Positions 1 to 6,019 of a DNA stretch of 6,019 nt are shown piece after piece; within the stretch, counting starts at the first letter, position 1, and each line of letters starts with the position of its first letter. This DNA is from CAG-877 sp963645945 (GTDB lineage: Bacteria > Bacillota_I > Bacilli_A > RF39 > UBA660), in NCBI GenBank assembly GCA_963645945.1, contig CAVIUA010000019.1, forward strand, positions 1 through 6,019, read 5' to 3'. Position numbers and translations under genes: made by a program. The notes beneath the pieces were generated by a model. That model saw only the letters and a program-made list of their open reading frames with translations, made no database searches and was not told the DNA's origin.

Positions 1-532
1 TTTTTTAACAAATTCACTTATTAGAACATATGGATGGATTATATTATTAAGAAAACATGGTTTAATAAATGAAACCCTTTTATCATTTGAGTTAATAAAA
101 ACACCATTAAATTTAATGTACAATAATTTAGGAATAATTATTGGTATGGTATACACCCTTTTACCATTTATGATATTACCATTATATAGTTCGATGGAAA
201 AAATAAATCCTAAAGTAATAGATGCTGCAAGCGACTTAGGAGCAAATAAAATAAAAACATTTTTCAAAATAATTATTCCATATACAAAAACCGGATTATT
301 TAATGGCATTATAATGGTATTTATTCCATGCCTGGGATATTTCTTTATCTCGGATTTACTAGGCGGTGGAAGACTGATGATATTAGGAAATTTAATTAAA
401 AATCAATTTTTAACAGCAAGGAACTGGCCTTTCGGAGCAGCCATATCTATAGCTATGTTAATAGTTTCATATATCCTTGTAAAAATATATAAACGTCTTG
501 GTGGAAACATGGATGACTTAGGAGGTATGTAA
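1..532 (+). CDS. potB: Spermidine/putrescine ABC transporter permease, PotB-like (5' truncated by window edge)
   Basis: Inner-membrane permease subunit of a polyamine ABC importer, expected to pair with the PotC-like protein encoded next. The reading frame is open from base 2 to the TAA at 530-532, giving 176 visible residues. The ATG at 116 is internal, because in-frame sequence before it already reads as PotB (LTNSLIRTYGWIILL, then RKHGLIN), matching the conserved region after the first membrane segments. By comparison with the usual family length of about 270-285 residues, roughly the first 100 are missing to the left. The cytoplasmic EAA loop that contacts the ATPase is clear at visible residues 74-93 (DAASDLGA, ending IIIP). 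It is followed by two more hydrophobic segments separated by GGGRLMILGNLI and NWPFGAA, both PotB-like. The stop overlaps the potC start by one base (TAATG). The family is certain. The exact substrate is inferred, and PotH (putrescine) is the closest alternative. Confidence 0.9.
   Translation, partial: FLTNSLIRTYGWIILLRKHGLINETLLSFELIKTPLNLMYNNLGIIIGMVYTLLPFMILPLYSSMEKINPKVIDAASDLGANKIKTFFKIIIPYTKTGLFNGIIMVFIPCLGYFFISDLLGGGRLMILGNLIKNQFLTARNWPFGAAISIAMLIVSYILVKIYKRLGGNMDDLGGM
521..525 (+). promoter_or_regulatory. Ribosome binding site for potC, inside the end of potB
   Basis: GGAGG lies 6 bases before the potC ATG at 532, inside the last codons of potB (GGA GGT ATG TAA). With the one-base TAATG overlap, this fixes the potC start and suggests that ribosomes ending potB reinitiate directly on potC. 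Confidence 0.75.
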
Positions 533-1320
533 TGAAAAAAAAAGATTTTTTTAAAAACTTATATATATTTTTAGTTTTTCTATTTTTATTTTTACCTATT
601 TTAGTAATAATATTATTTTCGTTTAATACATCAAGTCTAAATATCATATTTGAAGGATTTACATTGGACTGGTATAAAGAGTTATTTACTAATGATTCGT
701 TATTAGATGCATTAAAAAACACACTGTTTGTTGCATTTATTAGTACACTGGTATCGACTCTGATAGGTACATTATCAGCAATAGCACTAAATCAATATAA
801 ATTCCCATTAAAAAAAATAGTTATGAAATGCTTATATGTTCCGATAGTAATACCTGAAATAGTTCTTGGTATAGCATTATTATCAACATATTCCTTTTTT
901 AAATTAAACCTTGGATTATGGACAATAATATTATCGCATATAGCCTTTTCAATACCATTTGTAGTTGTAAGCGTAAAATCGTCACTAGATATGTTAGATA
1001 ATGATTTATTTGACGCAGCAAGTGATCTAGGTGCGAGTAATTTAAAAACAATATTTAATGTAATAATTCCTTCAATTAAAACAGGAATATCATCTGGAGC
1101 TCTTTTAGCTCTAACACTTTCATTTGATGATGTAGTTATAAGTTATTTTACATCAGGACCAGGAAGCAACACACTACCATTATATTTATATTCAATCATC
1201 AAGTCTGGCGTAAAACCAGATGTAAATGCACTAGCAACATTAATGATTATACTAATATTGTTAATTATTAGTATTTATATAGTAATTAATTATAAAAGGC
1301 AGGTGAAAAATATTAAATGA
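532..1320 (+). CDS. potC: Spermidine/putrescine ABC transporter permease, PotC-like
   Basis: Second membrane permease of the polyamine ABC importer, 262 residues, which is full length for PotC (about 260-265). Six hydrophobic segments can be placed roughly at 10-31, 62-87, 99-122, 128-152, 183-205 and 234-254. The EAA loop for the ATPase is at 161-180 (DAASDLGAS, ending VIIP) and closely resembles the loop in the upstream permease, as expected for the two paralogous halves of the channel. The segment SFDDVVISYFTSGPGSNTLP at 197-216, followed by LYLYSIIKSGVKPDVNALAT, is a strong PotC signature. The start is supported by GGAGG 6 bases upstream. The TGA stop overlaps the potD ATG (ATGA). PotI, the putrescine-specific homologue, is the main alternative. 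Confidence 0.93.
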   Translation: MKKKDFFKNLYIFLVFLFLFLPILVIILFSFNTSSLNIIFEGFTLDWYKELFTNDSLLDALKNTLFVAFISTLVSTLIGTLSAIALNQYKFPLKKIVMKCLYVPIVIPEIVLGIALLSTYSFFKLNLGLWTIILSHIAFSIPFVVVSVKSSLDMLDNDLFDAASDLGASNLKTIFNVIIPSIKTGISSGALLALTLSFDDVVISYFTSGPGSNTLPLYLYSIIKSGVKPDVNALATLMIILILLIISIYIVINYKRQVKNIK

Positions 1321-2339
1321 AAAAAGCCCTATTAGCTATATTAATAATATTAACACTTACCGGATGCCAAAAGAAAAATACAGAGGTTTTAAATGTACTA
1401 AACTGGTCATCATATATTCCAGATGAAGTAATAAAAAATTTTGAAGAAGAGACAAATATAGAAGTTAATTATGGAACATATTCATCAAACGAAGAGTTAT
1501 TGGCAAAAATATCAACAAGTAAAGAAGGAACATATGATGTAATATTCCCAAGTGACTATATGGTAGAATTAATGAAGGAAAAAGGATATTTAGAAAAGCT
1601 AGATAAAACAAAATTACCTAATTATATAAATTTAAAATCCGAATACTTAAATTTAGAATATGACCGAGGAAATAATTATTCATTACCATTCCTAGTAGCT
1701 TCAGTTTTTATAGCAAAAAATAAAAATAATATAACAGATTATATAACTTCATATAACGATTTATTAAATAAGAAATATAGAAATAATATAGTTGTACTAG
1801 ATGATCAAAGAATAGTAATAGGAATTGCCTTGTTAGCGTTGGGATATGATTCAAATGAAACGGATGTAACAAAGCTGAAAGAAGCAGAAGAATGGCTTCT
1901 AAAATTAAAGCAAAATATAAAAGCATTTGATAGCGATAGCCCAAAAATGTTATTAATATCTGAAGAAGTTGATATAGGTGTAATATGGAATGCAGAAATA
2001 ACAATTGCAATGAATCAAAACGAATCAATAGAAGTAATATATCCAAAAGAAGGTACTATGATAAGTATAGATAATTTTGCTGTTTTAAAAGGAGCTAAAA
2101 ATCAAGAAAATGCTTATAAATTTATTAACTATTTATTAAGAGAAGATGTTATGGCAAAAATAATAGAAGGTTATCCATATAAAAATGTAAATGCAAAAAC
2201 TGACAATATTCTCCCAAATAGTTATATATTAAATGAATCAGCAAATTTTCCAGAAACAATATTAAGAAACAGTTATTTAGTTAAAAATATAGGAGAAAAA
2301 GTCAAGCTCTATGACCAAATTTGGGCAAATATTAAATAA
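1317..2339 (+). CDS. potD: Polyamine ABC transporter substrate-binding lipoprotein, PotD-like (divergent binding site)
   Basis: Extracellular binding protein that delivers substrate to the two permeases upstream; 340 residues, close to PotD (about 350). It has a short basic and hydrophobic signal peptide with a lipobox LTGC and lipidated Cys17, so it should be membrane-anchored. PotD motifs run in order: LNVLNWSSYIPDEVIKNFEE (26-45), YDVIFPSDYMVELM (73-86), the LDD region (161-163), IGVIWNAE (220-227), YPKEG (242-246) and INYLLREDV (270-278). Aligning by motif to E. coli PotD from memory, the offset is about 4-5 residues. Conserved are W30, Y33, S79, Y81, D163, W224, D252 and Y286. Changed are I166 (E171 in PotD), S250 (W255) and K323 (Q327), and the usual Y-x-W-G near 125 reads FLVA. 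The ligand may therefore not be spermidine. The gene overlaps potC by four bases, with a weak AGGCAGGTG ribosome site at 1297-1305. ATA is the main isoleucine codon, unlike the genes downstream. Confidence 0.9.
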   Translation: MKKALLAILIILTLTGCQKKNTEVLNVLNWSSYIPDEVIKNFEEETNIEVNYGTYSSNEELLAKISTSKEGTYDVIFPSDYMVELMKEKGYLEKLDKTKLPNYINLKSEYLNLEYDRGNNYSLPFLVASVFIAKNKNNITDYITSYNDLLNKKYRNNIVVLDDQRIVIGIALLALGYDSNETDVTKLKEAEEWLLKLKQNIKAFDSDSPKMLLISEEVDIGVIWNAEITIAMNQNESIEVIYPKEGTMISIDNFAVLKGAKNQENAYKFINYLLREDVMAKIIEGYPYKNVNAKTDNILPNSYILNESANFPETILRNSYLVKNIGEKVKLYDQIWANIK

Positions 2340-2340
2340 G

Positions 2341-2382
2341 ATATAAATTGTAATTAAGATAAAACAATGTTACAATTTATAT
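2341..2382. repeat. Perfect 13-bp inverted repeat, candidate operator
   Basis: ATATAAATTGTAA at 2341-2353 is an exact reverse complement of TTACAATTTATAT at 2370-2382, with a 16-base spacer. The left arm contains the predicted -35 and the right arm most of the predicted -10, so a dimeric regulator on this palindrome would cover the promoter of the agmatine operon. It does not match CcpA cre, ArgR or Fur/PerR consensus sites as I know them. As RNA it would be a weak hairpin with one G-C pair and no following U tract, so a terminator role is unlikely. The symmetry is seen directly; the operator role is inferred. Confidence 0.6.
2348..2376 (+). promoter_or_regulatory. Predicted sigma-A promoter of the agmatine deiminase operon
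   Basis: The -35 is TTGTAA (2348-2353, 4 of 6 to TTGACA), followed by a 17-base spacer and the -10 TACAAT (2371-2376, 5 of 6 to TATAAT). A TG at 2368-2369 makes it an extended -10. Transcription would start near 2383, leaving a leader of about 27 bases that contains the ribosome binding site of ptcA. No experimental support is available from sequence alone, and AT-rich DNA gives chance matches, but spacing, extended -10 and position all agree. Confidence 0.55.
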
Positions 2383-2391
2383 ATAATAGGA

Positions 2392-2398
2392 AAGGAGG
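2392..2398 (+). promoter_or_regulatory. Ribosome binding site for ptcA
   Basis: AAGGAGG, a near-perfect Shine-Dalgarno, sits 11 bases before the ATG at 2410. The spacing is slightly long, but no other start codon lies between them, and the encoded N-terminus matches the family. Confidence 0.75.
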
Positions 2399-2409
2399 AA
2401 AAAATAATA

Positions 2410-3393
2410 ATGGTTAGACACTACATTGACACACAAGATTTTACTAAGGAAGAAATGCTTAATTTAGTTGATTTAGGAATACTAATTAAGAAAACTATTA
2501 AATCAGGTGGACACTTAAATGTTTTGTATCAAAAGACTTTAGGTATGATTTTTGAACAAAAGTCTACTAGAACTCGTGTTTCTTTTGAAACAGCAATGAC
2601 ACAATTAGGTGGTCATGCTCAATATTTAGCACCTGGTCAAATACAACTTGGCGGACATGAAAGTTTAAAGGATACATCAATTGTATTATCAAGATTAGTA
2701 GACATAATGATGGCTCGTGTTATAAGTCATAAAAATGTACAAGAATTAGCTAAATACGCAACAGTTCCAGTACTAAATGGTATGAGTGATTATAATCATC
2801 CTACGCAAGAACTAGGTGATATTACAACAATTTTTGAACATATGCCAAAAGGCAAAAAATTTGAAGATTTAAAAATAGTTTTTGTAGGAGATGCTACTCA
2901 AGTATGTGCATCATTGGGAATGATTACAACACATTTAGGTGGACACTTTGTACATTATGGACCAAAAGGATTTCAGTTAAAAGATGATATCAGAAAAATA
3001 TGTGAAGAAAACTGTAAAAAATCAGCTGGATCATTTTTAGTTACTGAAGATGAAGATTTAGCAATCAAGGATGCCGATTTTATCTATACAGATGTATGGT
3101 ATGGCTTGTATGAAAGTGAATTACCTGAAGATGAAAGAAAAAGAATTTTCTATCCTAAATACCAAGTAAATATGGATATGTTAAAAAAAGCAAGTCCTGA
3201 CGTGAAATTTATGCATTGCTTGCCAGCCACAAGAGGAGAAGAAGTGACTGATGAAGTAATGGATTCAGAAAAGTATTCAATTTGCTTTGATGAAGCAGAA
3301 AATAGATTGACAGCTATGAGAGCATTACTAGTATATTTTATGGGTGTTGAGGAAGAAACACGTGAAAAATGTAATAAGCTTTTAAAGAAGTGA
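2410..3393 (+). CDS. ptcA: Putrescine carbamoyltransferase
   Basis: Catalyses phosphorolysis of N-carbamoylputrescine to putrescine and carbamoyl phosphate in the cytoplasm, the middle step of agmatine catabolism (also called aguB or agcB). The 327 residues show the transcarbamylase fold in order: carbamoyl phosphate motif STRTR (52-56), LAPGQIQLGGHES (73-85), HPTQ (130-133) and HCLP (269-272). It is separated from ornithine carbamoyltransferase by HPTQ instead of HPCQ, and by YTDVWYGLYE (226-235) where OTC has the ornithine-binding SMG loop. It resembles the Enterococcus faecalis enzyme throughout, as I remember it. The C-terminus is about a dozen residues shorter than that enzyme (about 339), so the trailing helix involved in trimer packing may be reduced. 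The gene is first in the operon, behind its own promoter and a strong ribosome site. The stop is 13 bases before aguD. Confidence 0.95.
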   Translation: MVRHYIDTQDFTKEEMLNLVDLGILIKKTIKSGGHLNVLYQKTLGMIFEQKSTRTRVSFETAMTQLGGHAQYLAPGQIQLGGHESLKDTSIVLSRLVDIMMARVISHKNVQELAKYATVPVLNGMSDYNHPTQELGDITTIFEHMPKGKKFEDLKIVFVGDATQVCASLGMITTHLGGHFVHYGPKGFQLKDDIRKICEENCKKSAGSFLVTEDEDLAIKDADFIYTDVWYGLYESELPEDERKRIFYPKYQVNMDMLKKASPDVKFMHCLPATRGEEVTDEVMDSEKYSICFDEAENRLTAMRALLVYFMGVEEETREKCNKLLKK

Positions 3394-3396
3394 GGA
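3391..3396 (+). promoter_or_regulatory. Ribosome binding site for aguD overlapping the ptcA stop
   Basis: TGAGGA lies 10 bases before the aguD ATG (3407). Its first three bases are the ptcA stop codon, so termination and reinitiation are probably linked. It is a weaker match than the sites of ptcA and aguA. Confidence 0.5.
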
Positions 3397-3406
3397 TTTA
3401 TAAAAT

Positions 3407-4801
3407 ATGGAAAAGAAAAAGAAAAAATTTAAATTGGTAGATGCGATTTTAGCAACAATATGTATCACATTGGTTGCTGAAAGTGTAATGCCAACAGCTG
3501 CAATTGGAAATTCACAATATTTTTGGTGGATATTCTTAATTATTGCTTTTGTACTACCTTATGGACTTATTTGTTCAGAATTAGGAACAACATTTCCAAG
3601 TGAAGGTGGTATGTATGACTGGGTAAAAATGGCCTTTGGTAAAAAATGGGCAGGAAGAGTTGCATGGAATTATTGGATTAACTTTCCACTATGGATTGCT
3701 TCACTTGCAGTTGCTGTAACAGATGTTATTGCTGGAGTATTTGAAGTTGAGTTAAATATATGGGCTCTATTAGCATTTCAATTAGGATATACACTTTTGG
3801 TAACATTACTAAGTACAAACAGAATAGGAGAAAACAAATGGTTAGTTAACCTTGGTGCATTCTTTAAAATATTATTTATGCTAGGACTTGGTGTTTTAGG
3901 TATATATGTATACATAAAAACAGGAGAAAGTGCTAATCCAATACAAAGTGTTGCTGATTTATTCCCAAGCCTGGATTTAGTAGGAATAGGATTTATTTCA
4001 ATCATTATATTTAATGTTTTAGGATTGGAAGTAGTAGCAACATTTGTTGAAGATATGGAAAATCCTAAAAAAGAGATTCCAAAAGCTTTAATTATAGGTG
4101 GAGCATTAATGGCACTATTTTATATTTTACCAGCAACAGGAATCAATATAGCTATGCCAGTTGAAGATGCAGAAGCTGCTGGTTTAACCGAAAGTTTCGC
4201 TATACTATTAACTAGTTTAGGAGTAAATTCTGAAGCTATAAGAATTATTGTCATTGCTGTAGGACTTATGTTTATTTATACTATGGTCGTTAATATTGCA
4301 TCTTGGTCATTTGGAGTTCATAGTGTAGCTAAATATTCAGCTGATGATGGAGGCCTACCAGCAATATTTAAAAAGACAAATAAGGAAGGCGTTGCTACTG
4401 GATCAGTATGGGTATGTGGCATTGTTGCAATAATATTAGTAATTGCTGGTGTTTTACTATCAGTATATGGTAGTGAAGCAGCAAATAATTTATTCTGGAC
4501 ATTCTTTAGTCTAAGTTTAGTAACATTACTAATTAGTTATGTTCCTTTATTCTTAGCTTATGCAAAATTAAGAAAAACAAATAAAACTAAAAGAGTGTTC
4601 ACAGCTACCAAGAGTGACTTTTTAGCTAAAGTAATTACATATGTCCCATTTGTATTACTTGTTTTAGCTATTATATTTACATTATTTATTGATTTTACAC
4701 CAGAATCTATTAAAGGTAATTTACCATTAATTGTTGGTGTAATTGTTTCATTCATAATTGAAGAAATATTAGTATCAAGAATTAAAGAAAATGAAAAATA
4801 A
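3407..4801 (+). CDS. aguD: Agmatine:putrescine antiporter, APC superfamily
   Basis: Membrane exchanger predicted to import agmatine and export putrescine, the end product of the pathway, so that uptake needs no net energy. The 464 residues have a basic N-terminus (MEKKKKK) and about 12 hydrophobic segments, roughly at 12-33, 38-58, 84-110, 117-136, 148-170, 190-212, 226-246, 276-300, 334-354, 361-386, 408-428 and 438-458. APC-family motifs are visible: FPSEGGMYDWV (63-73) in the loop after segment 2, and GLEVVATFVEDMENPKKEIP (206-225) at the end of segment 6. Family membership is clear from sequence. The substrate is inferred mainly from its place between ptcA and aguA, where the agmatine antiporter lies in Enterococcus, Streptococcus and Lactococcus AgDI clusters. 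A glutamate:GABA or other amino acid antiporter would look similar in isolation. It is followed after 21 bases by aguA. Confidence 0.88.
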   Translation: MEKKKKKFKLVDAILATICITLVAESVMPTAAIGNSQYFWWIFLIIAFVLPYGLICSELGTTFPSEGGMYDWVKMAFGKKWAGRVAWNYWINFPLWIASLAVAVTDVIAGVFEVELNIWALLAFQLGYTLLVTLLSTNRIGENKWLVNLGAFFKILFMLGLGVLGIYVYIKTGESANPIQSVADLFPSLDLVGIGFISIIIFNVLGLEVVATFVEDMENPKKEIPKALIIGGALMALFYILPATGINIAMPVEDAEAAGLTESFAILLTSLGVNSEAIRIIVIAVGLMFIYTMVVNIASWSFGVHSVAKYSADDGGLPAIFKKTNKEGVATGSVWVCGIVAIILVIAGVLLSVYGSEAANNLFWTFFSLSLVTLLISYVPLFLAYAKLRKTNKTKRVFTATKSDFLAKVITYVPFVLLVLAIIFTLFIDFTPESIKGNLPLIVGVIVSFIIEEILVSRIKENEK

Positions 4802-4804
4802 AAG

Positions 4805-4814
4805 AAAAAAGGAG
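4805..4814 (+). promoter_or_regulatory. Ribosome binding site for aguA
   Basis: AAAAAAGGAG ends 8 bases before the ATG at 4823, in the 21-base gap after aguD. It supports the ATG at 4823 as the start. Confidence 0.65.
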
Positions 4815-4822
4815 AAAAGGGT

Positions 4823-5935
4823 ATGAAAAAACTAGAATCAACTCCTAAAAAAGATGGTTTCAGAATGCCTGGTGAATTTGAACCACATAGAGGAACATAT
4901 ATTATTTGGCCAGAACGTCCTGATAATTGGAGATTAGGTGGTAAACCAGCTCAAAAAGTTTTTTTAGAGGTTATTAAAAAAATCGCAAAGTATGAGCCAA
5001 TTACTGTAGTTGTTTCAAGAAATCAATATAGTAATGTACTTCATTTAGCAACAGGAAATAATATTCGTGTTGTTGAAATGAGTAACGATGACTCATGGAT
5101 TCGCGACTGTGGAGCTACATTTGTAGTTAATGATAAAGGTACAATGCGCGGAATTGATTGGAGTTTCAATGCATGGGGTGGTTTAGTAGATGGATTATAC
5201 TTTCCATGGGATCAAGATGATAAAATTGCATCTAAAATGTGCGAAATAGAAAGAGTATCAAGATATAGATTAGACGATTTCATTTTAGAAGGTGGCTCTA
5301 TTCACGTAGATGGTGAAGGAACCTGCATGGTTACTGAAGAATGTCTTTTATCTGCCGGTAGAAACAGTAGTATGACAAAAAAACAAATTGAAAAAACTCT
5401 TTGTGAATACTTAAACTGTAAAAAAGTACTATGGATTCCAAAAGGTATTTATCTAGATGAAACTAATGGCCATGTTGATAATATTTGTAATTTCGTTCGA
5501 CCTGGTGTAGTAGTATTAGCTTGGACAGATAACAAAAAAGATCCTCAATATGCTATTTCCAAAGAAGCATATGATTACTTATCAAAAGAAACAGACGCTA
5601 AAGGACGTAAACTTGAAATACATAAATTATATGTTCCGAAGCCAATTTTAATTACTAAAGAAGAAAGCTTAGGAGTGGATGCAGTAGATGGAACATTACC
5701 TCGTCAAAAAGGTGATAGATTAGCAGCAAGTTATGTTAACTATTATACATGTAATGGAGCAATAATTATGCCAACATTTAATGACCCTAATGATGAATTA
5801 GCAGTTAAAACATTACAAGAATTATATCCAGATCGTAAAATAGAAACTGTTTATGCACGTGAAATATTATTAGGCGGAGGAAATATCCATTGTATCACAC
5901 AACAAGTTCCAAAAGGAATTGTAGTAAATAAATAG
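4823..5935 (+). CDS. aguA: Agmatine deiminase
   Basis: Hydrolyses agmatine to N-carbamoylputrescine and ammonia, the first step of the pathway, supplying the substrate of ptcA. The 370 residues are full length for the family (about 365-375), a pentein-fold guanidine-modifying enzyme related to bacterial peptidylarginine deiminase. Motifs in order: MPGEFEPHRGTYIIWPERPD (15-34), NDDSWIRDCG (88-97) with Asp95, WGGLVDGLYFPWDQD (118-132), LEGGSIHVDGEGT (155-167), ETNGHVDN (213-220) with His217, and GGGNIHCITQQ (351-361) with catalytic Cys357. The residues expected for catalysis by a covalent thiouronium intermediate (Cys, His and acidic partners) are therefore all present, and the enzyme should be active. 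It is distinguished from plant/Pseudomonas-type or arginine deiminases by the GGGNIHCITQQ end and by the operon. It uses more ATT and CGN codons than the pot genes. No carbamate kinase gene follows within the window. Confidence 0.97.
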   Translation: MKKLESTPKKDGFRMPGEFEPHRGTYIIWPERPDNWRLGGKPAQKVFLEVIKKIAKYEPITVVVSRNQYSNVLHLATGNNIRVVEMSNDDSWIRDCGATFVVNDKGTMRGIDWSFNAWGGLVDGLYFPWDQDDKIASKMCEIERVSRYRLDDFILEGGSIHVDGEGTCMVTEECLLSAGRNSSMTKKQIEKTLCEYLNCKKVLWIPKGIYLDETNGHVDNICNFVRPGVVVLAWTDNKKDPQYAISKEAYDYLSKETDAKGRKLEIHKLYVPKPILITKEESLGVDAVDGTLPRQKGDRLAASYVNYYTCNGAIIMPTFNDPNDELAVKTLQELYPDRKIETVYAREILLGGGNIHCITQQVPKGIVVNK

Positions 5936-5964
5936 TTGATAAAAAATAAAAAACACTTCTGAAA

Positions 5965-6019
5965 TGAACTAGTCAAGTAAAAGTAGACAGTTTATAAAAT
6001 GATTCATTAAAACCCTGAT
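5965..6019 (-). mobile_element. Possible IS3-family insertion sequence end (runs off the right edge)
   Basis: From 5965 the sequence begins TGAACTAGTCAAG and continues with AAAAGTAGACAG to 5990. This resembles the terminal repeats of IS3/IS150-type elements, which begin with TG and contain a GAC...AAAAGT(T)AGACA core. On the minus strand a frame is open from the window edge to a TAG at 5969-5971 inside this repeat (ending NHFINCLLLLD), as would be expected if a transposase C-terminus ended in the right repeat. Seventeen codons are too few to prove a gene. The partner repeat, target duplication and transposase body lie outside the window, so orientation and even identity are uncertain. Confidence 0.45.

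Noticed and set aside
453..722. Minus-strand open frame of 89 codons
   Set aside because: It crosses the potB-potC junction opposite two well-supported genes, has no ribosome site I can see, and its product resembles no family. The minus-strand frames at 1708-2046, 3778-4005 and 4558-4755 are shadows of the same kind.
1318..1320. TGA read as tryptophan (mollicute code)
   Set aside because: All genes run uninterrupted with TGG tryptophans. TGA occurs only at the ends of potC and ptcA, exactly where family lengths predict stops.
2341..2382. Intrinsic terminator for the pot operon
   Set aside because: The stem has only one G-C pair, the loop is 16 bases and no T run follows. Some read-through from potD into ptcA is therefore possible.
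2382..2387. Exact TATAAT hexamer just before the ptcA ribosome site
   Set aside because: A start of transcription from it would fall around 2394, within the Shine-Dalgarno sequence, and no -35 lies 16-18 bases upstream (ATAAAA or GATAAA there). The extended -10 at 2368-2376 fits better.
2410..3393. Ornithine carbamoyltransferase (argF/arcB) as the identity of this gene
   Set aside because: HPTQ replaces HPCQ, the SMG ornithine loop is replaced by WYGLYE, and the neighbours are agmatine genes.
5936..5964. Terminator after aguA
   Set aside because: The stretch is A-rich on the plus strand with no stem that could form a hairpin followed by a T run.

Overview
The window is one strand of a low-GC bacterial chromosome or large accessory element, and every gene points rightward. 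The very AT-rich sequence, strong GGAGG-type ribosome binding sites, a lipoprotein-type binding protein and a Firmicutes-style agmatine deiminase cluster suggest a member of the Bacillota (Bacilli, Clostridia or a related gut lineage). TGG is the only tryptophan codon and TGA works as a stop (potC, ptcA), so the standard code fits and a TGA=Trp mollicute is unlikely. I cannot name the genus.

Region 1 (1-2339) is the distal part of a polyamine ABC transporter operon. It holds a 5'-truncated potB-like permease that runs off the left edge, a complete potC-like permease, and a potD-like substrate-binding lipoprotein. The three genes overlap by 1 and 4 bases, which suggests translational coupling. 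The ATPase gene (potA) is not in the window and would be expected just to the left.

Region 2 (2340-2409) is the only real intergenic gap between genes. It carries a perfect 13-bp inverted repeat whose arms lie over the -35 and extended -10 elements of a plausible promoter, followed by a strong ribosome binding site. I read this as a regulated start for the downstream operon.

Region 3 (2410-5935) is an agmatine deiminase (AgDI) catabolic operon in the usual order: putrescine carbamoyltransferase (ptcA/aguB), agmatine:putrescine antiporter (aguD) and agmatine deiminase (aguA). AguD would bring in agmatine in exchange for putrescine. AguA would convert agmatine to N-carbamoylputrescine and ammonia. 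PtcA would phosphorolyse that to putrescine and carbamoyl phosphate. The ATP-yielding step needs carbamate kinase (aguC), which is normally the next gene but is not seen here.

Region 4 (5936-6019) has no complete gene. A sequence resembling the terminal inverted repeat of an IS3-family insertion sequence starts about 30 bases after aguA and runs off the right edge, where aguC would be expected. The most interesting points are the operator-like repeat, a PotD-like protein lacking several canonical polyamine-binding residues, the pairing of a polyamine ABC importer with an AgDI operon, and the possible IS at the aguC position. I saw no sign of a wholly new system.
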